A stretch of DNA of 64,000 nt from Gracilimonas sp965227785 (GTDB lineage Bacteria > Bacteroidota > Rhodothermia > Balneolales > Balneolaceae). The notes under the pieces were generated by a model. That model ran no database searches and was not told the origin of the DNA. It saw nothing but the letters and a program-made list of their open reading frames with translations. A program made the position numbers and the translations under genes. The DNA lies in contig NZ_OZ245785.1 of the NCBI RefSeq assembly GCF_965227785.1, forward strand, positions 1,798,001-1,862,000, in the 5' to 3' direction. Of the stretch, positions 53,838-63,100 are shown in pieces (position 1 is the stretch's first letter; every line of letters begins with the position of its first letter).

Positions 53838-55097
53838 TTACCGCTTAGTGATTGGTTCACTGAGCATCTTCCTTTCCACACCATTGGTGTCTTCCGGAAC
53901 CGACAAATACAACTCATCATCCATGGAAACTCCATTGTAAATTACAACCGAGTTATCGTTCATTTCTCCCAATTCAACCTGCTGCATCAACGGATAAACT
54001 CCGTTCTTCTTGAAAACGAAGCTTAGCGAATCAACAGCATGTACCGCCTCAAGTGGTACAAATAAAGCATCTTCTGTTTTGTTGATCATAATTTTGTTGC
54101 TGGTTGTCATAGCCGGGCGAAGTAAACTGTCGCTTTCATTAATTTCTATGATCACCTCAAATACTTTGGAATCATAATTTTTTCGCTGCTCGCCAATATT
54201 TGCAACATCCGTAACCGTTCCTGTTAGTTTTTTGTCCGGCACGGCATCAAGGCCAATGGTTACTTTTTGTCCTAACGCCACTTTTTGAATGTCTACCTCA
54301 TTAATGTAGGTCACCGATTCCATCACGGAAAAATCAGGTAATTCAGCCACAACCGGATTCCACGCGCTAATTTGCTCACCTTCCGTAATTTTAGATCCAT
54401 CCCAGTTCCGGCGATATATCAACATTCCCTGATCGGGAGCATACACCGTGAATTCAGTCATCAATTCCCTGATCTTTTTAATCTCGTTCTGCTTCTTACT
54501 CAGTTCTGCTTCTACTTCACGAAGTTTGGCTTCATTCTGTTTTACTTTGGTTTGATAGTTTTTCTTTTCCTGCACCAGCTGACGACGGGCCTTATCCAAA
54601 GCAATTTCAGCCTGCCGCTGTACCGCAGGCGACTCATACTGAGACTGATCTAATTCAATTTGGCGTTCTTCTAAAGCAAATTCCAGGTTAATCAGGTTAT
54701 CCCGTGCCTGCGATAATTCCAGCGTACTGTCCAGCTGCGCTTGCGTCACCTGAGATTCGGCTGATTGTAAGTCAAGCTGGGCATCCTGTAGCTTCCCCAT
54801 GATTTCCGAACGATCAAGCTCTGCTATAAAATCTCCCTCTTTCACTATTGTCCCCTCAGGAATCAAACGTTGAATGGTCACATTATTAACCCGAAACTCT
54901 CTAATGCCCTGGGGCCCCATTATTTCTTTGGAGTTTTTCGCGCGAAGTTCTCCCGTACTGGTAACATCCACTACAAATTCGCCCTGAGATGGCATGGTAG
55001 TAAGCTCTACCGCTTCAGTTGTTTCTCCCCCGAATACAACCCAGGCAAGCATTGAGATGACGATTACTCCAACCGGAATCAAATATTTCTTCTTCAT
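53838..55097 (-). CDS. MacA-like periplasmic adaptor (HlyD family)
   Basis: A 419-residue adaptor with one N-terminal membrane helix, lipoyl halves flanking a long coiled hairpin (~115-220, many Gln/Glu/Lys), then beta-barrel and C-terminal domains (IGLDAVPDKKLTGTVTDVANIG; NKTEDALFVPLEAVHAVD). The hairpin is longer than in the RND adaptor at 22 kb, as expected for MacA types. First gene of the exporter operon; 11 bases before the permease. Confidence 0.85.
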   Translation of the reverse strand: MKKKYLIPVGVIVISMLAWVVFGGETTEAVELTTMPSQGEFVVDVTSTGELRAKNSKEIMGPQGIREFRVNNVTIQRLIPEGTIVKEGDFIAELDRSEIMGKLQDAQLDLQSAESQVTQAQLDSTLELSQARDNLINLEFALEERQIELDQSQYESPAVQRQAEIALDKARRQLVQEKKNYQTKVKQNEAKLREVEAELSKKQNEIKKIRELMTEFTVYAPDQGMLIYRRNWDGSKITEGEQISAWNPVVAELPDFSVMESVTYINEVDIQKVALGQKVTIGLDAVPDKKLTGTVTDVANIGEQRKNYDSKVFEVIIEINESDSLLRPAMTTSNKIMINKTEDALFVPLEAVHAVDSLSFVFKKNGVYPLMQQVELGEMNDNSVVIYNGVSMDDELYLSVPEDTNGVERKMLSEPITKR

Positions 55098-55315
55098 GTG
55101 ATACGTAGTTTAAAAAGTGAGGCCAAATATACCCTTTTTACCTAATGACGAATATACTATATAAATAGTTTTACAAGTACGCTAATGTATTGATTTTATT
55201 GCCCTATTTCCTAAATAAAATCCGGAATATGCTTCTTATCCTCAAAAAACATCAAAGAAAAGGGGAGAGGTGGTTTTTAAGGAGTAGCTCTTGAAAAGAT
55301 AAAGGTGAGCAGAAG

Positions 55316-55741
55316 CTATTCTTCAACCAGGGTATTATCAACCAAACCGGTTTCAAGGTCATAGCTTTGACCGGGCTGGGTATTATCTAAAATCTCTTTG
55401 GGATCATTGTTCTCATCAACAATAACAACACGGGGCTTATGATCTTTAGCTTCTTCAGGTGTCATTTCAGCATAGCTGATTACGATAATACGATCACCAA
55501 CCTGAGTCATTCTTGCAGCAGCTCCGTTCAGGCAGCAAACACGGCTTCCTCTTTCGCCGGGAATAGTATAGGTCTCCAGGCGGGAACCGTTAGTGATATT
55601 CAACACCTGCACCTTTTCGTAAGGCAGCAGATTGGCTGCATCCAATAAATCCTGATCGATGGTGATACTACCTTCATACATCAGGTTGGCTTCGGTTACG
55701 GCCATTTGGTGCAATTTTGATTTAAACATCGTGATTTTCAT
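55316..55741 (-). CDS. panD: Aspartate 1-decarboxylase
   Basis: A 141-residue proenzyme that makes beta-alanine for pantothenate. The self-cleavage site is visible as YEGSITID with Gly24-Ser25, Ser25 becoming the pyruvoyl group; RLETYTIPGERGS and CLNGAAARMTQVGDRIIVISYA are family landmarks. The start used is the ATG at 55741; an ATG four codons later would give MFKSKLHQM, also plausible. Ten bases downstream of panC in a two-gene pantothenate operon. The ~220 bases beyond the stop, up to the next gene, hold nothing I recognise. Confidence 0.95.
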   Translation of the reverse strand: MKITMFKSKLHQMAVTEANLMYEGSITIDQDLLDAANLLPYEKVQVLNITNGSRLETYTIPGERGSRVCCLNGAAARMTQVGDRIIVISYAEMTPEEAKDHKPRVVIVDENNDPKEILDNTQPGQSYDLETGLVDNTLVEE

Positions 55742-55751
55742 CGTACTTCAC

Positions 55752-56603
55752 TCAGAGATCTAAAATTATATTATCAATGAGGCGCGTTTTACCTACATAA
55801 GCCGCGCCGGCAAGGATATATGATGTACCAGCCTCTAACTTCTCTACCGGCTCCATATTATCCATGGAAAACACATTAAGATAATCATTTTTGAAGCCTT
55901 TCGCTTCCAGTTCATCCTGTTGATGTTTCAACAATAACTTTGGCTCATCCACTCCATCGCGAATTTGCTTCTCCACATACTGCAATGCCCGATATAAACC
56001 CGGAGCAATTTTTCGCTCTTCATCATTTAAATACGCATTCCGGCTACTGAGGGCAAGACCGTCGTTTGCACGTGCAATAGGTGCAGCCACTAACTCAATA
56101 TTATGATTAAACTCCTCCACCATTCTCGAAAGAATCCGGAACTGCTGGATATCTTTTTGGCCAAAAACAGCAACATCCGGCTCAATGATATTGAAGAATT
56201 TATTCACAACCAGTACAATCCCTTCAAAAAATCCCGGGCGACTTCCACCGTCCATATGTTCATTCAGATCATCTATTGTGATGCCAAAATATCGTTGCCC
56301 GGAACCGTACATAATTTGGTCGTTCGGAGTGAAGACAACAGAAACACCCATATCCTTACACGCTTGCAGGTCTTTCTCCATCTGCCGTGGATAACTGTCA
56401 AAATCCTCGTTGGGGCCAAACTGAGTTGGATTTACATAAATTGAAACCACTACTTCATCGGCTTTTTCTTTGGCCAGGCGCATCAGGGAAAGATGCCCCT
56501 CATGCAGCGCTCCCATGGTTGGCACAAAGGCAATGGTTTTTCCAGCGGATCGCAATTCGGCAATGCTGGTCCGAACGTCTGATATGTCAGATATTTGTTT
56601 CAT
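55752..56603 (-). CDS. panC: Pantothenate synthetase
   Basis: A 283-residue ATP-dependent ligase joining pantoate and beta-alanine. Motifs: FVPTMGALHEGHLSLM (HIGH-like site), SIYVNPTQFGPNEDFDSYPR, VFGQKDIQQFRI and ALSSRNAYLNDEER (KMSKS-like). The ATG at 56603 is preferred over the in-frame TTG two codons upstream. Operon with panD; a terminator of the preceding E2 gene separates the units. Confidence 0.95.
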   Translation of the reverse strand: MKQISDISDVRTSIAELRSAGKTIAFVPTMGALHEGHLSLMRLAKEKADEVVVSIYVNPTQFGPNEDFDSYPRQMEKDLQACKDMGVSVVFTPNDQIMYGSGQRYFGITIDDLNEHMDGGSRPGFFEGIVLVVNKFFNIIEPDVAVFGQKDIQQFRILSRMVEEFNHNIELVAAPIARANDGLALSSRNAYLNDEERKIAPGLYRALQYVEKQIRDGVDEPKLLLKHQQDELEAKGFKNDYLNVFSMDNMEPVEKLEAGTSYILAGAAYVGKTRLIDNIILDL

Positions 56604-56610
56604 ATTCAAA

Positions 56611-56641
56611 TAAAAAGAGACGCCTGTTTGGGGGCGTCTCC
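56611..56641 (-). terminator. Rho-independent terminator after the E2 gene
   Basis: On the minus strand GAGACGCC pairs with GGCGTCTC around CCCAAACA and is followed by TTTTT. It lies ~25 bases past the E2 stop and directly before panC. Confidence 0.88.
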
Positions 56642-56666
56642 GAATGTAGGAAATGAAAAATACATG

Positions 56667-58430
56667 CTATACCGTGCGATCGGTATCAAAATCTTCCAGA
56701 ATCTGCTTAATGCGATTCAGGAAAGCACCGCCATGGGCACCGTCAATAATACGGTGGTCGTAACTCATGGAGAGATACATCATGTGGCGGATGGCGATTA
56801 CATCACCGGCCTCGGTTTCCATCACAACCGGGCGCTTCTCAATAGCACCCGTTCCAATAATGGCTACCTGCGGCTGATTAATAATGGGCGTTCCCATCAG
56901 GTTACCCACACTTCCGTAGTTAGTCAGGGTGATGGTTCCGCCCACTAAATCATCGGGACTTAATTTCTTGCTGCGGGCTTTTTCGGCTACTTCATTTACG
57001 GAGTTAGCCAAACCAACGAGGTTTTTCTCCTGCGCTTTTTTAATCACAGGCACTATCAGTCCACCTTCGCCACCGGTACCCAGTGCAACTGCCAGCCCAA
57101 AGTTGATGTCTTTCTTCAGATGAATTTCATCATCAACAACCGAGCTGTTAATCAGTGGAAATTCGAGCATGGCATTGATTATAGACTCCACAAAAAGAGG
57201 AGTGAACGTAAGCTTGGTTCCTGTTTTCTCCTGGAACTTACCTTTGTTCGCATTTCTCCATTTCACCATGTTGGTTACATCTACCTCAGCAAACGTTGTA
57301 ACGTGCGCTGATGTTTGCTTGGATCGAACCATGTGCTCGGCAATCATCTTACGCATGCGATCCATCTTAATCACTTCCACATCACCGGAAGGAGAATGTT
57401 TCACATCCAGCTGACCGGCGGATATAGAGCCATCGGAAGATTTTGAGGAAGAAGGCTTGCTGAGTCCTGCAGAAGTGGCCTGCTTTTTCTGAGCCGGTGC
57501 CGATACTTTACCAGCTTTCCGGTCTTCAACATAGGCGAGAATATCTTTCTTGGAAACGCGACCGCCCTGCCCGGAACCATCAATATTTTCCAGTTCTTCC
57601 TGACTGATTCCTTCCTCTTTGGCAATAGAACGAACGAGCGGGGAATAGAAACGGCCATCACTTCCTACACGCTGCGGCTCAGATCCACCGGAAGTTCCGT
57701 TGCTTGTTGCAGCAGCCGGTTGTGCTTCCTGTTTCTGCTCGGCTTTAGCTTCTTTCTTCTCTTCCTTTTGTGGAGCAGGCTTACTTGATCCGGAACTTGC
57801 AGAAGCTCCTTCTCCGGTTGCGATAACTGCAATGGTCTGCCCAACTTCGATGGTATCATTTTCTTCAGCGAGAATTTCAACAAGCGTACCGGCCGCTGGG
57901 GATGGCACTTCACTGTCCACCTTATCGGTAGAAATTTCAAGCAAGGTTTCATCTTCTTCAACCTTATCGCCCACCTGCTTAGACCAGCCGATAACGGTTG
58001 CCTCTACAACCGACTCTCCCATTTGAGGCATCTGCACTTCGATACGCTCGCCTTCATCACCACCGCCGGATGAAGCAGCGGGTGCTTCTTCAGATTCTTC
58101 CTGAGCTTCGGCCTCCTGCGTTTCTTCCTGTGCAGTAGATTCTTCGGTTTTATCGGATCCACCTGTGGATACATCTCCGGCAGCATCTGCATCCGTTTCA
58201 ATAATAGCGATCGGCTTGCCCACTTCAATAACGTCTCCTTCTTCAGCAAGCACTTCTACGAGTACACCTGCTTCGGGTGAGGGCACTTCTGTATCCACCT
58301 TATCGGTGGCTACTTCCAGCAAAGTCTCGTCAACTTCGACTGTGTCGCCAACATTCTTGGCCCACTCTATAACGGTGCCTTCCATTACCGATTCGCCCAT
58401 TTGGGGCATAACCACTTCTACCTTCGCCAT
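56667..58430 (-). CDS. 2-oxoacid dehydrogenase E2 with two lipoyl domains
   Basis: A 587-residue dihydrolipoyl acyltransferase. Two lipoyl domains (~1-78 and ~130-207), each with the lipoylated lysine in TDKVD, are joined by Ala/Glu/Ser-rich linkers. A peripheral-subunit-binding domain follows (SPLVRSIAKEEGISQEELENIDGSGQGGRVSKKDI, ~260-298), then the catalytic domain with SYDHRIIDGAHGG near the C-terminus. It belongs to a pyruvate, 2-oxoglutarate or branched-chain complex; the MPQMGESV start and doubled lipoyl domains do not decide which. E1 and E3 genes are not adjacent. Confidence 0.9.
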   Translation of the reverse strand: MAKVEVVMPQMGESVMEGTVIEWAKNVGDTVEVDETLLEVATDKVDTEVPSPEAGVLVEVLAEEGDVIEVGKPIAIIETDADAAGDVSTGGSDKTEESTAQEETQEAEAQEESEEAPAASSGGGDEGERIEVQMPQMGESVVEATVIGWSKQVGDKVEEDETLLEISTDKVDSEVPSPAAGTLVEILAEENDTIEVGQTIAVIATGEGASASSGSSKPAPQKEEKKEAKAEQKQEAQPAAATSNGTSGGSEPQRVGSDGRFYSPLVRSIAKEEGISQEELENIDGSGQGGRVSKKDILAYVEDRKAGKVSAPAQKKQATSAGLSKPSSSKSSDGSISAGQLDVKHSPSGDVEVIKMDRMRKMIAEHMVRSKQTSAHVTTFAEVDVTNMVKWRNANKGKFQEKTGTKLTFTPLFVESIINAMLEFPLINSSVVDDEIHLKKDINFGLAVALGTGGEGGLIVPVIKKAQEKNLVGLANSVNEVAEKARSKKLSPDDLVGGTITLTNYGSVGNLMGTPIINQPQVAIIGTGAIEKRPVVMETEAGDVIAIRHMMYLSMSYDHRIIDGAHGGAFLNRIKQILEDFDTDRTV

Positions 58431-58635
58431 AAATTCTTTTGTTTTACTGCCTGTAAGGCGGTTTTAAGGAAAATTAAACGGACTCTAAAGTTCAGGATAA
58501 TTCCAATTAGTTCAAAATAAGTATCGTTCCTTTAAAAATGGGAAAAGCGCTTTTTCTGAGGCTGAACAAAGCTGGATAATTTTGTACCGGTTTAATAACG
58601 ATTTGAGTTGAGAACATTATTTTGAATTTTAGGTC

Positions 58636-59283
58636 CTAAGCTATTCTACTCCCCTCAAGTAATAGCTCACTTTTTTCGTGATTACATTTCCGGTGAATAG
58701 CTCTCAGGTTTTCTATATCTCCAAACCATTTTAAGGCTTCATCTTTCCGAATAGCTGTACTTTTCTCGGTCACATAAGCATGCCAGCTACTAAAAGGCCA
58801 GTCATTCATGTCATCAGTGAATCCGTGATGAACGGGATTATTATGAATGTATGCGATTAGTCGAACAAAGTAATCGTCTGAGTGAATAATTTTTCTCTTA
58901 AAATTTGACATAAACAGACTTCCTTTTCGACTGTATTTTTTGTTGTAGGCCTGAGTATAAGCGTTAAAAAGATTAGAAAATTGCTGGCTTATTACTTTCG
59001 AGAACCCTCCAAGGGTTTCGAACCCTTGGAGGGTTCGATTGCTCTTTTTATCTCTTACAAAATCCAGAACATCAACCTCTTTTTTTATACGTACCATAAA
59101 GTGAAAATGGTTAGGCATCAGACAATAGGCAAAAGTATCAACTACGGGATGAACATGATGCTTATACTTTTTTAAGAAGTAGCGATAATTATCTTCGCAT
59201 CGGAAGAAATTATCATCTCCATTGGCATGCGTCCAAATGTGGTAAGTATTCTCCGAAAGAAATGGAATTGATACCTCTGACAT
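58636..59283 (-). CDS. REP-associated (Y1/IS200-like) transposase, RAYT
   Basis: A 215-residue HUH endonuclease. Seen: N-terminal beta strand with HIWTHA, HUH motif PNHFHF (His59, His61), catalytic Tyr145 in RLIAYIHNNPVHHG, and the RAYT tail DWPFSSWHAY. It should cut and rejoin single-stranded DNA at short palindromes. Residues 83-94 are encoded by a perfect hairpin inserted in frame between the HUH region and the helix carrying SKVISQQFSNLFNAY. The ATG at 59283 is chosen; a GTG five codons upstream is possible. No terminal repeats of an insertion sequence flank it, so it is a domesticated-type single gene. The ~205 bases after it show nothing clear. Confidence 0.88.
   Translation of the reverse strand: MSEVSIPFLSENTYHIWTHANGDDNFFRCEDNYRYFLKKYKHHVHPVVDTFAYCLMPNHFHFMVRIKKEVDVLDFVRDKKSNRTLQGFETLGGFSKVISQQFSNLFNAYTQAYNKKYSRKGSLFMSNFKRKIIHSDDYFVRLIAYIHNNPVHHGFTDDMNDWPFSSWHAYVTEKSTAIRKDEALKWFGDIENLRAIHRKCNHEKSELLLEGSRIA
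59002..59036. repeat. Perfect 16-base-arm hairpin inside the RAYT gene
   Basis: GAACCCTCCAAGGGTT-TCG-AACCCTTGGAGGGTTC: both arms are perfectly complementary, and each arm is itself a palindrome (AACCCT-CCA-AGGGTT, AACCCT-TGG-AGGGTT). It adds twelve codons without breaking the frame. The nested palindrome is what a REP/BIME unit mobilised by such a transposase would look like. Confidence 0.8.
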
Positions 59284-59483
59284 GATTGTATTTTTCACCT
59301 ATCTATTTCCTAGTAAGAGTAGTGAAAAACCAAATCCTTACAATAAATTTTCTATTCTGCTTCTGGAGCTATCTATTTAACCCTTTAAATTCCATAACCA
59401 ATGTTCTTAAAGGTTTGTCCTCAGTTCTGATTTTATTAACTTCGCAAAGTTAGTCAAACAGCATAAATAAAAGTCTTGGCGCT

Positions 59484-60053
59484 ATGATATCGGAAGAATT
59501 ACAGGAAATTATTGATGAAGCTGAAATCCATATGGATGAAGCCACCGCTTATTTTAAAAAAGAACTCTCTCATGTGCGTGCCGGGAAAGCCAATCCTGCA
59601 CTTCTTGAGGGCATCAAAGTTGAATACTATGGTTCACAAACACCGCTTCAGCAGTTGGCCAATGTAAGCGCCCCTGAAGCCCGGCTCCTGGTTATTCAGC
59701 CTTATGACAAGTCCAGCATGGAAGATATTGAAAAAGCCATTATGTCGGCCGGGCTTGGGCTGAATCCTAATAATGACGGCGAACGTATTTTGATTCCGCT
59801 TCCCGTACTTACCGAGGAACGACGTAAGGAGCTGGTTAAGCACTCCAAAGATATTGCTGAGAAGGCTAAAATAAGCATCCGTAACACCCGTCGCGACGCT
59901 AACGACTCCATCAAGAAGAAAGTAGAGAGCGAGTCACTCTCGGAAGATTCCAAGTACGAAGCCGAAGATGAAGTGCAGAGCCTCACTGATAAATACACTG
60001 CCAAAGTTGACGAACTCCTCGAGAAAAAAGAAAAAGAAATAATGACGGTTTAA
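59484..60053 (+). CDS. frr: Ribosome recycling factor
   Basis: A 189-residue two-domain protein that, with EF-G, splits post-termination ribosomes. Family landmarks: HVRAGKANPALLEGIKVEYYGSQTPLQQLANVSAPEARLLVIQPYD, read in pieces, and the C-terminal coiled helices RRKELVKHSKDIAEKAKISIRNTRRDAND. Length is normal (about 185). pyrH, a common neighbour, is not present; smc follows after an inverted-repeat spacer. Confidence 0.96.
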   Translation: MISEELQEIIDEAEIHMDEATAYFKKELSHVRAGKANPALLEGIKVEYYGSQTPLQQLANVSAPEARLLVIQPYDKSSMEDIEKAIMSAGLGLNPNNDGERILIPLPVLTEERRKELVKHSKDIAEKAKISIRNTRRDANDSIKKKVESESLSEDSKYEAEDEVQSLTDKYTAKVDELLEKKEKEIMTV

Positions 60054-60060
60054 TGAGTTA

Positions 60061-60135
60061 AAGTGTTACGGTGTTAACGTTTTCATGCTACACCAAATAC
60101 CGGGCACAATAACACATAAACACGGTAACACACTT
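60061..60135. repeat. Imperfect inverted repeat between frr and smc
   Basis: AAGTGTTACGGTGTTA at 60061-60076 is nearly complementary to AACACGGTAACACACTT at 60119-60135. The right arm ends one base before the smc start codon, so a folded leader would cover the ribosome-binding region. There is no T run after the right arm, so it is not an ordinary terminator. Confidence 0.5.
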
Positions 60136-60136
60136 C

Positions 60137-63100
60137 ATGTATATATCCGAACTTGATCTTCAGGGATTTAAAAGCTTTGCTCACAAAACTAAGGTAAAGT
60201 TTGACAGCGGGATCACCTCTATTGTAGGCCCCAATGGCTGTGGTAAATCCAATATCGTAGATGCCCTGAGGTGGGTTTTGGGTGAGCAGCGCCCCTCTTT
60301 GCTCCGATCTTCGGCCATGGCGAACGTTATCTTTAACGGAACCGCTCAGAAGAAAGCCCTGGGGATGGCTGAGGTTTCTCTGACTTTTGTGAATGACAAA
60401 GGCATTCTCCCCATCGAGTACAGTGAAGTTACCATTACCCGCCGGCTTTATCGTTCGGGAGACAGTGAGTACCTGATTAACAATACCTCCTGCCGGCTTA
60501 AAGACATTATGGAGTTATTCATGGATACCGGGATGGGCTCGGATGCCTATTCGGTGATTGAGCTCAAGATGGTTGAGGAAATCCTGAATGATAAAAACAA
60601 CGACCGTCGTCGCTTATTTGAGGAGGCCGCGGGAGTCACCAAATACAAAGACCAGCGCAAGAAGACGATTCGAAAGCTGGAATCGACCAGAAAAGACTTG
60701 CAACGGGTTGATGACCTGCTGGTTGAACTCCGCAAAAAGGCTCGTTCACTTGAAATTCAGGCTGAAAAGGCGGAAAAAGCTAAAGTTTATAAGGATGAGC
60801 TCGAAGTAAAAGACAAGGCGCTTACCCTTCATGAGTTCAACAAAATAAAGTCTGAGCTGGAGCCGCTGCAGGAGCGTATCAAAAATGCGGATAAGGAAAA
60901 GAAAGAAATTTCCAAAGGCATGGAGGAACTGGAAGAGGCTGACGAAAAAGCCCGCGCAGAACTCATCGTAAAAGAAAAAGAGCAGGCTGAAGCCCAGCGC
61001 CGTGTAAGCCAACTGCATAACGCTATCCGGGAAGCCGACACCAACCTTCGCATCACCAAAGAAAAAATTGAGAACGAAAAAAAGGTTATAGCCGAATATG
61101 CCAAAGACATTGAGCAGGGCAAAAAGGATTTAAAGGAACTGAACGAGCTGCTTGATTCGAGCCGAAAGAAGCTGGAGTCGTTTGATGATGATTTGGAGAA
61201 ATCAGAGAAGGCCCTCGAAGATTCCAAAAAGAAATACGGGCAAATTCAGCAGCAGTATAATCGTGAGCGTTCTGAGTTATATGAAATTGAGGTCCAAATC
61301 AGTGCTACAAACAATGAGTTGAATCAACTTCAAACCAAGCGGATTAAAATTGAGAGCCGCCTGGAAAATACCGAAGGTGACCTGGAGCGCATCAACGATG
61401 AAATTGTGGATCTGAATGATGAGATCGACAATATGAATGGCGAGCAGGGCCTGATTGAGAAGAAGCTTGAGAAGCTGGTTGTTGAACGCGATGAACTGGA
61501 AGAGGATTTAGAAACCGCCAGAGAAAAAAGGGAGCAATTCGCGGAGAAGCAAAACGAAATTAAGGATGAGCTTCGAACCCTTCAGAGTAAAAAAGAGTCG
61601 CTGGAGTCTGAAATCCGGCTGATGAACGATCTGGCCAGCTCGAATGAAGCTTTTCCGGGAAGTGTGAAGTTCCTGATTGAGAATCACCGCTTCGACTTCA
61701 AAGACATGACCACCGTGTCCGAGATTTTCAATACAGACGAAAAACACGCGGTAGCTCTTGAGGCCGTACTGGGTGATGTGCTGAACTTCGTGGTTGTTAA
61801 AACACTGGATGAAGCCAAACGTGCGGCTAAAATCCTCAAAGAAAATGATAAAGGCCGGGCTACTTTTATTCCACTCGACCAGCTTTCAGCAACGTACCCG
61901 GTTAAAGACGGCAGCTTATTTGATGAGGTGAAATCCAAGCGGGAGTACTCCGCTCTGAAGCAGCTTTTATTGGGTAATGCCAAAGTTTTTGGCACCGTTG
62001 AAGATGCTTATTCTGCCACCAAAAAAGATAACGAATTGATTGGGGTGACTATTGACGGGGAGGTAGTCACCAACTCCCGGTTCTTCCAAAGCGGAAGCAA
62101 GAGCAAGAATGCCGGAATCCGGGTTGGCCTGAAAGACAAGATTGAGAAGCTCGAAAAAGAAGAGGCGAAGGTTACTAAAGAAATTTCCAAGCTGGAAGAT
62201 TACCTGCAGCAAATTGTGGAGAAATACGAAAAGCTGGATATTGGTAAGCTGAGTAAATCGCTGAAGGAAAAAGAGCAGGAAGTCCGCCGGCTGGAGCAAC
62301 AACAGCACAGCCTCAGCTCCAAAGTTCAGGTTTACCAAAAAAATATCGGGGAGCTTGTTAATCGTAAAGACAACCTGAAAAGCAGCGAGGGAACGGCCCA
62401 GGAAGAACTCGATTCCATTCAACCCAAGCAAAAAGAATTACAGCAGAAAATGCTGGAGCTGGATGAACAACAGCAGGAGAAAAAAGATCTGCTCGAGACA
62501 TTAGAAGACGAGCGCTCCATTGCTCAAAGCCGCTATAACGATACTCAGCTCAAACATCAGGATCTTCGCAATAAAGTAGAGAACCTAGAAAAAGAAGTTC
62601 AACGGGCTGAGACCGGGATTGAAAATGTAGAGAAACGGATCAAAAACCGAACCTCTATGACCGAGGAAAGTAAGGTAGAGATCGATACGCTCAGTGCCCG
62701 AATTAAAGAGTTGCAATCCAGTATTGAGAAGAATGCTGAGGCTAAAAAAGAAGCCGACGAGAACCTGGAAAAAGCAGAAGAAGCAGCAGCCAAACAGCGC
62801 GGAAAGATCAATGAAATTGAAAAAGAGCTGAAGGAAGTCCGCCGCCGGAAAGAGGTGAACATGGAGCTGGTGCATCACCTGGATATGGCCCGTGAGAAGA
62901 TGGAGATGCAGAGTCAGGCGTTATCTGATCATATCTGGGAAACCTACGGCATCCTGATGAAGCAGATTGAAGGCGCTGAAATGCCGGAAGACAAGACTAC
63001 TGATGAAGTGAAAGAGCGCATCAGCTGGCTGAAGCAAAAGCTGAACAGCATCGGGGAAGTGAACCCGCTGGCTATCGAAGAATATAAAGAAGAGAAAGAG

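Noticed and set aside
55098..55315. Possible small gene between the MacA-like gene and panD
   Set aside because: No open frame with a start signal; the region is AT-rich and looks like a promoter region plus a 3' end.
57401..58249. Several minus-strand frames (81-98 codons) within the E2 gene in other frames
   Set aside because: They arise in the Ala/Glu/Ser-rich linkers, where low complexity keeps alternative frames open; no start signals.
58636..59283. RAYT gene as a complete IS200/IS605 insertion sequence
   Set aside because: There is no TnpB, no element-end hairpins at the gene borders, and the C-terminal DWPFSSWHAY motif fits RAYT proteins rather than IS200 TnpA.
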